From: Holothuria scabra | Lineage: Eukaryota; Echinodermata; Holothuroidea; Aspidochirotida; Holothuriidae | Assembly: GCA_037179385.1 (NCBI GenBank) | Contig: CM074188.1 | Coordinates: forward strand, 28,120,594 to 28,184,593 | DNA length: 64,000 nt | Direction of reading: 5' to 3' | Shown here: positions 35,354 to 49,300 of the stretch, one piece after another | Numbering within the stretch: position 1 is the stretch's first letter | How the letters are laid out: each line of letters opens with the position of its first letter | Position numbers and translations under genes: made by a program | The notes under the pieces: generated by a model | Seen by the model: only the letters and a program-made list of their open reading frames with translations | Databases searched by the model: none | What the model was told of the DNA's origin: nothing

Positions 35354-38300
35354 TGAAAGTATGGAATAATGTGTTTTAATTCACAACTTTTGTTAAATTA
35401 GATGTGAGAAGTAAGAATCTTTTTGTCATGTCTTCCTTTTAGTTAAAGGCTTTGGTCTTTTAATCAAGGCTGTTTTCGAAGGATGTGTTGGATGAAGAAG
35501 TTTACCTAAAAAATGGCTTCCAAAAAACCCAGAAAATAATACCAGCACAAAACAGTCAAAAGTCAAGGCTTGATGTTTTTAAATTAAAGTTGCACATCTT
35601 CAGATAAGTAGCACCTAGTGTACTAATACTTTGCTGGGCTCTACTTGAAATGGGGATGACACTGAGACGCCCATAGTAAGTTTCTCAGTAAAAAATCTTT
35701 GGGTACAACTTGAAATATAACCAATGTTTTCTGGACTCTACTACGTCCAAATATACGCGATTACAACCATGTGAATTCTGCCAAAACAGGCCAGGTTCAG
35801 CCCCTCAGAAATCCAAAAGCGAAAAAAATATGCCAGCGCTGAAGACTGGATGTCATAGGAGACAAGGTTAGCAACACTACTGTAGGCCCACTAGACGGCT
35901 CACCATTGCTCTACAAACCGAATCACATGCGTGTTAATGCACGTTATGTGGTACGTCATTGCAAACACCTGTGCTACAATATTAGCGCTGCTCATGTGAC
36001 CATGAATACGTGACCAGATTGTGAATGATGCCTCAATGTACTGTGACTGCTTAGCATTCACAATAACACAGTCTAAGGAACAGTGTGAACTGAGTATAGG
36101 CACTGTTCTTTTGTATTGTCCGTGCATGTGCATAGCTGTTTTGTACAGTGCATGAAGACAGAACTTTTGCGTATGTTGGGAAACAAAAGGTGGGCATATG
36201 TACCCCTGCATATTGGCCACTGATATGCTTCAAAGCCCCTAGCTAGTACAGTCACGGTTGCACAGTAACCCCTTTTCATGAAGTTGCTAAGATAACTTTA
36301 TCTCAGCATTTGTTCTAGATACGTGTTCTTATATAGCACAGTGTTTGTGCCTCCAACTGTGTCATAACAGTCAGCTGTCCTGTTGCAGCATTTTTCAAAT
36401 TTTTTTCCATTTTGCTTCAAATTTCATTTGTACCAATTGCAGAGGTTTTAACTGTGTGTGAAATGATACAATATACCACATCGAATCTTGCAAAATGCAA
36501 AAGTGATTTTGGCCTTGTCATGTCCTAGCCAAGCAATCAAAGTAAATTTGCTAATCTGCTATTTTGCTAGTTTGCTAGTTTTTGTAGTAGATAAAATAAT
36601 TCATGTCGTCTTTTTCAGCATTGTTTGGTAAATTGGGTGAAAACGTTCATTTTGAAGTTGATGAATGTTCTACCTTGTTATTCACTAATTTTGATGTATG
36701 TGCAGCTTTGAAAAGGTTAGTGTTTGGTGTGGCACATCTCCCATACCTTCCAGTTAATGGCATACCACATTAAAGAAGAAAGTACTGTAATGGAGGTTGA
36801 TCTCACTCAGTGTTTGAAGGTTGAGGTATGGGGGAATGGTTTTCATACTTACACTCAAAAATACTCTGCCCTGACCTGACCTGTGACTGGTAAAATGTCT
36901 CCAGTTTTTCTGTATGACATCCACTGGATACATTCATCTCTACCCTTGCTATAAATTTTGTGTCCTTCCTTGCATTCTATAAGTATTATGCATTGCCTAT
37001 GGCTAACCTCTTGATATAAGGTACGATCTGGTTATGACATGGCATACAAAATTACAAATAAATATACCATGTACAATTATATATTCCATTTATACAGTTA
37101 AATATTCTGTATAAAGTTATAATTATTATTATTATATTATTAATAGTTTTAATTAGTTGAATTTCATTATTTCCCATTCTAGGTTTCTTTAAAAATTTTC
37201 AATGTGAGACAATTTTAACAAAGAATGACTTTGGAGTGCTCATCAGTTTCACTAAAACCATATTTTTTTTATTAGAGAGAAAATTTGAAATATTTCAATT
37301 TGAAATGACAATAATGCATTATTCATTTATAATGTTGCTGTGGAATCTTTGCACAGCTGTTCAATTTGCGTCAAAATTTGCACAAATCGAAATGAAAAGT
37401 GTTTCATGCACTAAATGTGATTCAAAGGGGGTATTCGAGCTAACAGGCGCATGTCCAGGATTTTGAGGAGGGGGTTGGGGGTGAGGTACAGTGTCTGATC
37501 GCTGGCCTGGGAAGGGCTCTAAGGGAGGGGAACCCCCTTTTTTATTTTTTTGTTCCGTGACCCAGCAAAATAAACTTCATTTTATAAGAAGTAGATGGGG
37601 GATCGAGAATTGGCGGTGGGGTCTGACAGGTGAGACCCCAGAAGCTCTGAGGTTTTAGCATATGTCTGGGTGAAAATTAAGTCTGATGATAGGTATATTC
37701 TGGTTCATTGTGTTACACCTTGTTTCATTTTGTGAATTAACCTTTAAAAAATTCTTATAGTGAGCACAAGCAGGGGGTGTGGACCCCCCTTGGACAAGGT
37801 CCTGTACAAATATGAAAATTGAAAGTGAATTCACTACACTTTTGAAAGAGGAGGATTAAATGTATCATTTTTCTTTCCCCATGTTTGCCTCCATCCCCAG
37901 CCCTAATAAAATGTATTCATAAGTTGGATCTAAAGCTCACAATTAAGTGAGATCAAACTTGAACATAGTAGCAGCAGATATTTCCATTAGTAAACAACCA
38001 CCGTTTGGTTTATACTCGGCATGCAGAATGGAGAGTTAAGGCCCAATTCAAAATTGGAGCCTTTACATGCAGCTTGTTGGTACGTTTGCTACCTTTGGAA
38101 GTGAAATTTGTTTTAAAATTTACATGTTTTAATTAGGTAGAAAAAGGAGAGATAAAAAAGCATGGGGGAGATGGTTGTCATAGTCCAATCATCCCCACCC
38201 TCCTGGGTATGGCATTGGGGCTCTAGAAAAGAAGATCTAAGGAAGTTTCAATGAAGAAATAATAGCTGTGACGTCAGAATAACGAAACGGAAAGTACCAG

Positions 38301-39999
38301 ACCTTTATCCAATCGAGCGAATAGTCACATCGGTGTCTTGTCCGTTATATAACCTAGCAGGCCAACTGTTAAATCATCAAGAAAGTTGAAGCTGGGTGGA
38401 ATCTGCTAAAATGAATAGTCCTATTCCTAAACACTGACTGAGGGATCATTTACTTAAAACTACAAATGATGAGAGTACTCGGGACTATATGCAGTGTAAT
38501 GCTCTGTGATGAAGTGCCTTCATATTCTCTGCCAGTTGGACTTCAAAATAAGCCTGGGGATTGTTTCGTTCAGAAGATCTCAAAGGACATTTTAAAGCTC
38601 GCCTAAACTGACAAATGTTACTTTGCCCCCAATAGTTTCATTTAAAGTGACTAAAAAAAAACATGAAGCTGCTAATTTCTGCATAAGTAAGGGATGGCAC
38701 ACAAGTGGACTTCCAGCTGCCATAGTACATCAACACTCTCAGCCACACCAGAGCTCTTCCACAGATAGTCCAACACTAGCACCCTGCTTTTAACAGCTTA
38801 CATGTCGACATGGTCGGCATCCTCAAATTCGCATTGTACATTGTCAGGGTTCAATTTTCATGTTTGTCCGATTGTCCGGGACAACTAAAATTTGATACGG
38901 ACAACCAGAAGTTAAAGGTCGGTTGTCCAATGGACAACCACTTTCCTCTCAGATTGAAAAGGTATACATACAGCTGACTTACAGACTCTTTCAACATTTT
39001 CCATCACACCATGTTTCAGACTTGAAGTGTTTCTGTCTCTCAAACATGCCATCTTTTTATTCTTCAAGACCAAAAATACATGATCACAATGGCTGTTTTG
39101 TAATTGTGTGCAAAATGTTCCAGACAACCAAATTTCCTATTGGACAACCAAAACAAGTGTAATGGTTGCCCGAAAGAGAACTGTAAATTTTTCTGAAAAT
39201 CGAGGCCTGATTGTCAAAGTGAGGGTGTATATACCAGCATACACAATCTTCAAATACAGTATGTTAGGCAACTTTAACCATCGCCATTCCAGCACTGTAT
39301 TCTACGCAGTTGTAAGCCTGCATCTGCGTTTTCAATCCTATTGACCAACTGCAAGAAGTTAATGTATACGTAAAAGGGGTGGCGTATGAGGGCCCTTCCC
39401 TTTGAGAAATTTTTGCTCATTTACAAGGAGCTTAAATGCAAGGTGGTGCGACATTTTCCTTCTTTTTCTCCTAAAAAGACCCTCATTTCTTCCTCGACTG
39501 CATGACCAACTCTTATTGCAATTTTTAGCGGCATATGCATGCAGAGCAGGGATGCAAGCCAAGGAGCAGGGGCATGGCCCCCAATTGCGCCTCATGGTTA
39601 CGTGCCTGGACGTAGGCCTATTGGACCCATTTGATCGTGGCACAACTTTTTTGCCAGAATCTGAGTCTTGTCCACATGCTCAGAAAATACAATTTTCTGT
39701 TACTCTGGAAGTGATCACAGCTGCTCTTAAATATTCGTGGAGGGAGGGGTTAAAGTTTGTTTTAGACCACTGTCTTGGGAAGAGGTGTAAAGGAGGGGAA
39801 TCCCTCTCCTGTGGTAAACTTTTGAAAGTTTGATTGTCCTAAAATGCAATTTGGTGCTATTGTGCAAATTTTAAGGAAAATTATTGAAAATGTTTAATAT
39901 TTCTGACTGAAAAAAGGTGTTTTCTAACTTGAATAGTGGGGGAGGGACGGCAGTAAGCTTTACAGCATCTCGCTTGGATGAGTTGCCTAAAGAGTAGAA
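35354..39999. other. Gene-poor stretch with decayed repeats
   Basis: No protein gene was supported. Seen: AT-rich DNA at 37070-37160; a fragment with GCGCATGTCCAGGATTTTGA and G-rich text at 37444-37640; a related fragment at about 39720-39800 (CTGTCTTGGGAAGAGG compared with CTGGCCTGGGAAGGGC); and GGTTGTCC/GGACAACC words at 38870-39160. The 106-residue minus-strand frame at 35900-36220 and the 143-residue frame at 39402-39833 show no recognisable family. Confidence 0.45.
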
Positions 40000-41000
40000 G
40001 GCTAATGATAGGGCATATACCTGTGATGGGTGCGCATGAAGCGAGAAGAGGAATCAGTATTTAAAACTCGAACATTTCAGTAGTAGAACTGAACAATTTT
40101 GAATGAAGATCAGAGAAAGACCCTTTTCCACTTCAGCTGAATACGGAGGGGCCCTTAGAATATTCGTAGTGAATCGTGATGTACACTAGTCTATTGCCCT
40201 ACAGAGTCCTTTTCATGTGGTGTGTATATACACTTTACTTGTGACGGGAAGCGCCGAAAAACAAATTTTAAACGAGTTTTTAAGATATCTCAGTTGTTAC
40301 ATTAAATGGAAATTATAAACAGAATGGCCCATTTACACTTAAGTTAAATAAGGATGAGCCATTAGATATTCGTACTAAGGCAATATACGATACCCTTTTT
40401 TCCTGTAGAGTGATTTTCATGTTTCATGTGCTGAGTGTAAAGCCCTTTGTGACAGGGCGTGTTCGTGCCCGTCAAAAATGAATATGGCAATTATAAAGAA
40501 AGGACGGTCCCTTTTCGCTTTATCTGAACAAGGGTGGGCCCTGACAATATTCTTACTGAAGCACAAGCGTACACAGGTTTCCATAGAATCATTTCACGCG
40601 ATGTATTTAGAGCTACAATCTGTGATGGGGCGCGCAAAGCGCGTCGGAAAAATGAAATTTAAAGACAGCTCAATAGTGAAATTGAATTAAAAGTAGAGGA
40701 AGAATGCCACACCCTTTCACTTAAGTCGAATATAAAGGGTGGCCCCTGAGAATATTTGCACTGAAGGTTAGGTAAACATAGGTTACTATAGAGTCCTTAT
40801 ACACAATGTGTATAGAGCCCTAACCTGTGATGGGGTGCGTGGACCGCGCCGAAAAAATTAACTTTTCAGACACCTCAGTGTAGTGTAATTGAATATAGAT
40901 TAGAGAAAGAATGGGCCCCTTTCACTTCAGGGGGTTCACTTTATGCACCCCCTTTCACAGTAAGGATGGGACCCATATGCTCCAGAATTAGGGTGAAACA
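40000..41000 (+). repeat. Degenerate ~200-bp satellite, about five copies
   Basis: Diverged tandem units share, in order, CTGTGATGGGGYGCG...GCGCC, a segment ending CTCAGT-GTAATTGAA, AGAAAG-ATGG(G)CCCTTTCACTT, AGAATATTCGTACTGAAG and ATAGAGTCCTTTTCATG. The last word recurs near 40206, 40409, 40587 and 40790 (spacing about 178-203 bp). Reading frames inside (for example 40478-40690) come from this repeat. Confidence 0.75.
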
Positions 41001-44000
41001 GGTCATCATCAGTTGAGAAGGAGGGCACACTTGGTGTGAGAAGGGAGCCACCCTCCTCCCCTGCTTGTTACGCTATAAGGCAACCCCCCCCCCCCCGTTG
41101 ATGGTCCAGGGGCGAAGCTTCCTGGGGTATTTCAAAAAGTTACGTGCATCCAGAATGAAGCCGAATCTCTCCGAATGAAATTTGGATGGTCACTAAACAC
41201 ACCATAAAGGACCCTAAAATTGGACATTTTTGAACAACATTACTCGAGATGACTGATGATTTACGCTTTGTGAGGAGAGGACAAGATATAGTGATGCAAG
41301 TTTCCTGAGGCTTTGTGAATTTTACTTAACTCAAGCTGCCGTACGGGAACTCGCTCCTGAATACCTACACCAAGTCAGAAAAAATACACGTAGCGCGCCG
41401 AAAAGAATTAGCCTTGTAATTCATTTTGTTATGTTCTATGTCATTTTTCAAGCCAAATGCTTATGAATCAACAAACTTTTTAGGAGGATTTTCCCGACTA
41501 TTTTTAGACATTCTGCCCCAATTTGGGGTTTTTCAAAAAACAAGGGGGGAGGGGGCACAGTGCTCGCCTTCCTCCGTCTCATACGCCTGTGCCTAGTAGG
41601 CGCAGATCCAAAGGTCTTGGCCCTCTGCTCTCGTACAAAGTAGTGAAATAATAAATAAGGAAAGGAGAGGGGAACTTCTTTACACATAGCGAAAAAATTT
41701 CAATTGAAAATTGTTTGGAGCGAAACTGCAAGCTGCTTGACTTCTTTGGCGCACTTTTCACGCATTTCCCATGTCAGACGACCGGTCATACCCTCTGCTA
41801 CTCCCTGTAAGAGCCTTTCAGTGGAATCAATAATGTTACAAGACCTCGAACAATTCCTGTGATTTTCTATCCTCCATCTCCCAGGGGCTTAACCTTGTAG
41901 AGCGGCTGGCTCCCCGGGCGGCACTTTTAAAGGCGGCATTTCTTGTGTTTTGTAGTGAAGGGTTTTCCTGTATAACCTAAGGACGTCAAAAACACAGGGA
42001 CGGCTACGACGGCACATAGGCAACTCTAGCCATACGTACATCCCCAACACATCCCACATTATTCTCGCCGATTGTGCGTTAATTCGAGTTAAGGTATTAC
42101 AAGCAAAAAATGGTCGAAGTGTGAGTTTTCTATATAAATTATAAGGTAGTTTATTTACTTTATTGCACATTATATGAATAATTTCTCAATTAAATTTTTG
42201 TAATTTTACCTAACAGTTTCCGAACTCTCATATTACTAAACTTGAGTAGTTGGCTGATAAAGACTTCAGTGAGCGTTTTTCTGGGAGCCTTGGGATTTTA
42301 TTGATACGGGTAGTCTTAAGTGCGAGGATTCCCTTTGTTCCCCTACAATGTAACTAGACGAACGCATTTTTCATCCTTATCTTTCTTTGACCAGGATTAT
42401 TTATTATTCATTTAAAACAAATTGCATTTCGGAACATCAGGCACTAAGCGAAGGTGAAAGGGAGCGAAGGGCGACATCACCTCTTTGAGCAAAGGATTTT
42501 TTTGTCACTAGTGTTGATAATTTTTGTTTTTATATTAATACTTTTGCATGTCAAATGACGTCAGAATGTACAGAAACAGCATGGAACCGTCACTCTTGAC
42601 GGAATCCCGCAATCCTTCATTTAGATTTTGAAATTATGTGTGTGTGTGGGGGGGGGGGGGATGAGGACGGGAATCCTTATATGGTACCTTACAAGAGGCA
42701 CCAGGACTTCAAAGGGGCTTATATTTTTCATCAGCGCCCGTAGAAATAGATCTTCTAAACGGGGCAAGATGGTTTCTACAGAGAGTACAAAAGACACTTC
42801 CCTTATCTCACTACGGGCTTGGCCCTGAGGACACTCGGGGAAGGCTGTCTGTCGCAACATTTCCTATGAGATCTTAAAACAACGAATGTTTGGATGTAAC
42901 TTAAAGGACCTGGGAAGTGCCATTTCCTGCAATCTGGGATTTTTTTTACCAAATTTCCCTGTTATATGCTAAGCGCCAAAGGACTGTGGCGCTCCGCTGA
43001 GATGCTGTAACGATGATTTCTTTTGGGAAAGGTCGTGGATCCCACGTGGATCTGCAAAATAGACTGGATCTGGTCAAAAATGTAACGGGCTGAAATTAGG
43101 GTGACCATTGATCTGGTTTTGTTTTCGCTGGATTGTCCGGCATTTCTGTGCGGCGGGTTTGGATTTACGGTCATAAGCTTCCACTGCCTTGTCTCAATTA
43201 TTCTTTGGAAAAATCCACATCAGCTAGTAAGATCTCGCAACCCCGAAACAATTCATATTCTAGTTAATTTTAAGCTAAATCAAATGAGTTTTAACACATT
43301 TTGATATAAGATAACGTCCATGTTATCAATGTGGCGTAAAGTTTGATGTTAGTCATTCATGCGAATGTACCAACAAAATCGGCTTAAGTACCAACAACAT
43401 ACCCCTCCAAGGAGCAAAAGTGTGGGTGGAGGGCAGTTGCCTCTACACCCCCCCCCCCCCCATCCTCCCCGCTTGGCTACGCTGCTGGAGTTGTCATCGC
43501 AAGGTATTGATATTAAGCAGAAATATTGAAGTAAGGCCTGAAGGGTCGTTATTGATAGATTGCAAAGGATTTGCATGAATTCTGATTGCTTTAAAATAAT
43601 TTTGTGATGTGAATGGTTGAAGTCCATCAACTTTTCAAATTAATTCATTTCTCACCCTACCCCGTACAGAAATCTATAGCTTTAACACCCTTTGGGATCA
43701 TTTACAAAAAAAAAAAACTTGGAGAGTTCCGTACAGTCCCACCTCAATCGCTCTATAACGGAGGTGAAATCTCGCTTAACGATATAGTCGAAGTAACGTC
43801 GCGACAGATGAAGTATAAAGTATATCTTAGAAATCTTGTTTGATTCAGTTAGAATACACTGGAGAACTTCCACGTCTTGTAACAAAATGCACAAAATGCA
43901 CAAAATTACCAAACCAAATCTGCAACTCAAAAAATGTGAGTTTGGATTAATTGTTGTGTAGAAAAGATGAAAGGTGGCGTCTTTCACTATTGCACCTACC

Positions 44001-44177
44001 CTGTGGTACTGTGTGTACGTACATACACACATCCACACACTAAGTGTTGTTACACGCAGCAGTTCGAGGGGTCCTCGAGTTGAGGTGCCGTGTCTGACCG
44101 GACTTGGCGTCCTCGAGTTGGTAGCTATGTACGTATGTGTGTGTGTGTGTGTGTATGTGTGTGTGTTTGTGACACTT
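41001..44177. other. Decayed repeats, no gene
   Basis: Poly-C and poly-G runs (41084-41097, 42648-42660, 43448-43462) sit next to GGCGAAGCTTCCTGG and GCTTGGCTACGCTGCTGG words typical of the CAGTGGCGTAGC-type repeats listed below. A fragment at 42910-42950 is the reverse complement of one at 56490-56530. No coding region was supported. Confidence 0.45.
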
Positions 44178-44178
44178 T
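44010..44178. repeat. (TG)n microsatellite leader of the second array
   Basis: A CA-rich tract at about 44011-44040 and a TG-rich tract at about 44127-44168 flank two CCTCGAGTTG words. The two tracts can pair as an inverted repeat around TACGTAC/GTACGTA. This mirrors the TG-rich leader of the first array at 5610-5655. Confidence 0.6.
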
Positions 44179-46316
44179 GCTTGTTAACACGATATCTCAA
44201 GATAGGAATGTCTGGCAGTTTTCAAACTTGGTACATAGATGCGCCATATTGAGAGGAAGAACCCTATTGTTTTTGGTGGAGGTCAAAGGTCACCTGGGGT
44301 CACCAGGGGTCAAAGTCTGAAAACCTTGTTAACACAATATCTCAAAATAGGAAGCTTGGATAGATTTTATATTTTGAATGGGGATGCTTTATAGTCAGTA
44401 GATGGTCCCTATTGTTTTTGGGGTAGGTCAAAGGTCATCTGAGGTCACCAGGGGTCAACGTCTGAAAATCTCGTTAACACGATATCTCAAGTTAGGAAGC
44501 TTGAATAGATTTCAGATTTCGTATGTGGATGTGTTATGGTCAGGGGATGGTCCCTATTGTTTTTGGTGGAGGTAAAAGGTCATCTGGAGTCACCAGGGGT
44601 CAAAGTATGAAAACCTTGTTAACATGATATGTCAAGTTAGGAATCTTGGATAGATTTCATATTTAGTATGTGGATGCATTATAGTCAGTAAATGGTCCCT
44701 ATCGTTTTTGGCGGAGGTCAAAGGTCATCTGTGGTCACCAGAGGTCAACGTCTGAAAATCTGGTTAACACGATATCTCAAGGTAGAAAGCTTGAATAGAT
44801 TTCATATTTAGTATGTGGATGTGTTATGGTCAGGAGATGGTCCCTATTGTTTTTGGCGGAGGTCAAAGGTCATCTGGGGTCACCAGGGGTCAAAGTCTGA
44901 AAATTTTGTTAACAGGATATCTCAAGATAGGAAGCTTGGATAGATTTCATATTTGGTATGTGGATGCGTTATAGTCAGTAGATGATCCCTATTGTTTTTG
45001 GCGTAGGTCTAAGGTCATCTGGGGCCACCGGGGGTCAAAGTCTGAAAATGTCGTTAACACGATATCTCAAGTTAGGAAGCTTGGATAGATTTCATATGTG
45101 GTATGTGGATGCGTTATGGTCAGGACATGGTCCCTTTGATATTTTTGGGAGGTCAAAGGTCATCTGGGGTCACCAGGGGTCAAAGTCTGAAAATCTCGTT
45201 AACAGGATATCTCAAGATAGGAAGCTTGGATAGATTTCATATTTGGTATGTGGATGCGTTATAGTCAGTAAATGATCCCTTTTGTTTTTGGCGGAGGTCA
45301 AAGGTCATCTTGGGTCACCAGGGGTCAAAGTCTGAAAACCTTGTTTATGTGATATCTCAAGTTAAGTAGCTTTGATAGATTTCATATTTGGTATGTGGAT
45401 GCCTTATGGTCAGGAAATGGTACCTATTGTTCTTGGTGGAGGTTAAAGGTCATCTGGGGTCACCAGGGGTCAAAGTATGAAAACCTTGTTAACATGATAT
45501 GTCAAGTTAGGAAACTTGGATAGATTTCATATTTAGTATGTGGATGCATTATAGTCAGTAAATGGTCCCTATCGTTTTTGGCGGAGGTCAAAGGTCATCT
45601 GGGGTCATCGGGGTCAAAGTCTGAAAATGTCGTTAACACGATATCTCAAGTTAGGAAGCTTGGATAGATTTCATATTTGGTATGTGGATGCGTTATGGTC
45701 AGGAGATGGTCCCTTTGATTTTTTTGGGAGGTCAAAGGTCATCCGGGGTCACCAGGGGTCAAAGTCTGAAAATCTCGTTAACAGGATATCTCAATATAGG
45801 AAGCTTGGATAGATTTCATATATGGTATATGGATGCGTTATAGTCAGTAAATGATCCCTATTGTTTTTGGCGGAGGTCAAAGGTCATCTTGGGTCACCAG
45901 GGGTCAAAGTCTGAAAACCTTGTTTGTGTGATATCTCAAGTTAAGTAGCTTTGATAGTTTTCATATTTGGTATGTGGATGCCTTATGGTCAGGAAATGGT
46001 ACCTAATGTTTTTGATGGAGGTCAAAGGTCATCTGGGTTCACTGCTGGTCCAAGTCTAAAAATCCTGCTCATGCAATATCTCAAGATAGGAAACTTGGAT
46101 AGATTTCATATTTGGTATGTGGATGCATTGTGGTCAGAAGATGGTCCCCATAGTTTTCGGCAGAGATGAAAGGTCATCTGGGGTCCCCAGGGGTCAAGGC
46201 CTGGAAACCTTTTTAAATGTGATCTCTCAAGATAGCTGTTTGTCCATTTGTCTGTCTGTTGTTTGTCATTCTAGCTATGTATGGTTTTTATTGAGGTCAA
46301 AAGGTCATCTGGAATG
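44178..46316 (+). repeat. Second 145-bp tandem array with DR1/DR4 nuclear-receptor half-sites
   Basis: About 14 units, with the DR1-type core at 44280, 44425, 44570, 44715, 44860, 45005, 45150, 45295, 45440, 45585, 45729, 45874, 46019 and 46164. The spacing is 145 bp every time but one (144). Ten cores are perfect AGGTCAAAGGTCA. Each unit opens with TTAACACGATATCTCAAG and continues to TATGTGGATGCGTTATAGTC, then TCCCTATTGTTTTTGGCGG. The GGTCA block is followed by GGGTCACCAGGGGTCA. The array decays after about 46230. Confidence 0.93.
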
Positions 46317-49300
46317 ACAAAATTATTTTTTGAACATGCTAGTATAACATTTGAATGAGAAGATAATGGTGCATGATGGCACTCTTTGAAACAACATTTA
46401 TGTATCATCGAAACCTCAATGCATTTTTGCATTCTGGTTAATTAAAAAAAAGAAAAATGCCAATGATTTGTTTGAACAAAACATTTTCAAATTTTATACC
46501 AAATTATTGTGACAAGCAACAAGTAACCTAAATACTTATATTGTTTGATGCAACTTCATGACTAGACTGTGGTTGCTTCATGCCTATGTCCACCTTGAAC
46601 ATGCTGTGTGGAAACTTACCTAGAATAGGAGACTTGAAAGTTAAGTTTATGCCTTGACCTGGATTTTGACAGTATTAATCACATGGCCTTATTTGGTATC
46701 ATAAATATTTTATCATGGTTTGTCAAGCTTGAGATATTTTTGGATCTAACAGCTGTCATTTCATTACCAAAGCAAGGAGCAAGAAACAAATTCATCATAG
46801 TTTTGAGGAGCCATGTTACAATCTGGTTGATCTTTGTAGATTCTTAACTTCAATATGACTAGAACGTAACATGGTCACCTGACTGTATTGAACCAATAGA
46901 AGTTGAGGATTATCATTACGTATGAGTGAAAACTAATTCAAGAGGAAACCACTGTACAAAAATTATATCCAAAACGTAATAAGCGACTAATCTTTTGACT
47001 CTATGGTTATTGTGTTTGGTTATTTCAAGTTTAATCCATTTTCATCATTGCTTTAAAAGAGTGTAAACCGTCTCTCAAACATATTTTGACGCATTAAAGG
47101 AAATCTCGAAAAGTACTTCTTATTCCCCCTAAGTATCTTTCATGATATTTTCAGACTTAAATATTGCATTTCCAACCATGGAGTTATCCACCCCACGTTC
47201 ATGCAGCAATTCACCGAGATAAGTATTGTCATGTGGACTCTTACCCAGATTATATACTCGTTTAACATCAGATTATAATTTAATATAAAGCAAAATCAGA
47301 CCTACGACACTTTATTTTTGGAATGTTTAGAAGAAGACGATTCGATAGAGTAATCTAGCTCAAGTTTTCAAGACTTGCTTCAGGTGCCAGAGTGTTCCGT
47401 TGATCCCAACGTTTTTCGTGGTTATTTGCATGAACAAATAAAGTACCAAACTCGATAATTGCGTCGGAATTCCTTCCCTCAACTTTTTGTTTATTTCCAT
47501 CTACGCATTCCATCACATTAATTAATTCTGTGCAGTAGTATGGTTTCAATTGTTACGCGATTCAAAGGGCACATTCCTCGTCACTTAAATTTCATTAAAA
47601 AAAATCCTTCTCCAGTGGTCGTCCTTGTCATGTGTACTGTGTTTTCTTCAGATATGAAGTGGAAAGGGTATGTTTTGTCATTTATTGAGACGCTGTAAGT
47701 AAGTCCCCGCCTTACTTATTGCGTCTCAATAATCCTCGCACATGGCTCGGGAAATTCGGCAATTGGGCAGACTTCGGTGTCTCAGTTGGGCAGAGATTTT
47801 GCCCTGGTAATTTTGACTCTGGCAAAAGTCAACACCCTCCTGACAGAAAGGGCCCCGCACGGCCATTAGGACTTCACATGTGTTATATTTGCTTGTTTAA
47901 GTTGGATTGATGAAAAATGCATATTTTCATATAGGGCTATATGCCCATTTCATGGACGGCCAATTCTCTGCATCACCACCTCCTAACGATACCACCAATG
48001 GAATTTCTGTGCTCTCCTTTATTTTTTCCAAGTCAGCATTGCTGAGAATGATGTAAAGTCATGGACTAAATTATCATACAAACTCATGACTGAGAACCTT
48101 CAAATTACTATCATTGTTTGTCAAAATCAATTTTAGAGGAACTTTGTACCCAACAGCGTCATTGGATGAAAAATACATTCATCTGATATCATTTTTCGAT
48201 ACTGCCCATTATTATGTTGATTACTTCAATTATTGCAGTAACCAAATTAGAATTTTGCCTGCTTCCATGTGGTTCTCTGTAGTGTGACGGAAAACGAAGT
48301 TGTCAGTGGTTTGTATGGTTGTATGGTTAATTGGTGAATTTTCGTAGGAGGGAACATCTGGTCCCGCGTTTAAATCTTATGGCAATGAAGTTTGCGTCGA
48401 AAATTGGACGCATTCCTCTTCGCTTTGGCGGACCGTGGTTTTGGAAGCTTAGGAGCCGAGAAAACACAGTCCGCTCCGTCTAAAAATCAAAAGTTGAGAA
48501 ACGTTGTTCTCTTTGTGTAGAGACATGTCCTTTCAAAATTTCTCGTAGGTAGTTCATTAGGCCTAAGCATTTTAAAGTAAACTTTGCCTATACTGCCCAC
48601 GTTTAAATGTTCATTTAATTTCGTCCAACTCCCATTGTCATAGCTCGTTCCATTGTTGAGATATTAAATTTTGAAATTTGTTTACTTTAAACGAACTAGT
48701 CCATTGCGAAATAATTTGTAACCTTGTTGTACAAGTCACATCACATGCTTTGTTTCTCTTTCAAATTGACATGTTTTTATGACTTTGAACATTTCCTGTT
48801 TGCTTACTTAGCATATTGCCTATATATTGAGAGTGCTAATAACTAATTACATCACACTGTAAGCATGCTCTCACTTTGGTACAAGGTGTAGTAACTTTCA
48901 GAAAAACAAAGAAATATAAAGAGTGCAACAGTGACATCACAAATTATTTGGCATTGTGTCATTTGTTGTAAAGTAAATAGACATTTTATATGTCAGCTTC
49001 AGGAATGGCCTTTGAAGATGGGCGTTGGGCTGTTAAAATTCATTTTTTGCTCTTTAATATATATATATTTTGATTTTTTTTGTCTTACCTGAGGTACACT
49101 TAAATTAAATCGTGCTGGTCACGAATGTATGTTGAGGGGTGCCTTGTTTTATTTTGAAAGATGCTCGACATTCCTATGACAGGAATGTCTGATGCACTAG
49201 TTAATAGTCACTGTGTTCTAAATTTAGTCCTGTCGGCAGGTCGGTGGCTATTGGATAGGCTACAACCGAAAGCACTCATACGCCTTGCTATGCTTTTTTA

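Noticed and set aside
35900..36220. 106-residue minus-strand frame
   Set aside because: No recognisable motif and several overlapping alternative frames of similar length; not enough to call a gene.
39402..39833. 143-residue frame, the longest in the right half of the window
   Set aside because: It covers fragments of dispersed repeats, has no recognisable domain, and overlaps a 94-residue frame on the other strand.
44982..46317. Plus-strand frames of 61-83 residues in the second 145-bp array
   Set aside because: 145 is not a multiple of three, so the frame changes each unit; the peptides reflect the minisatellite only.
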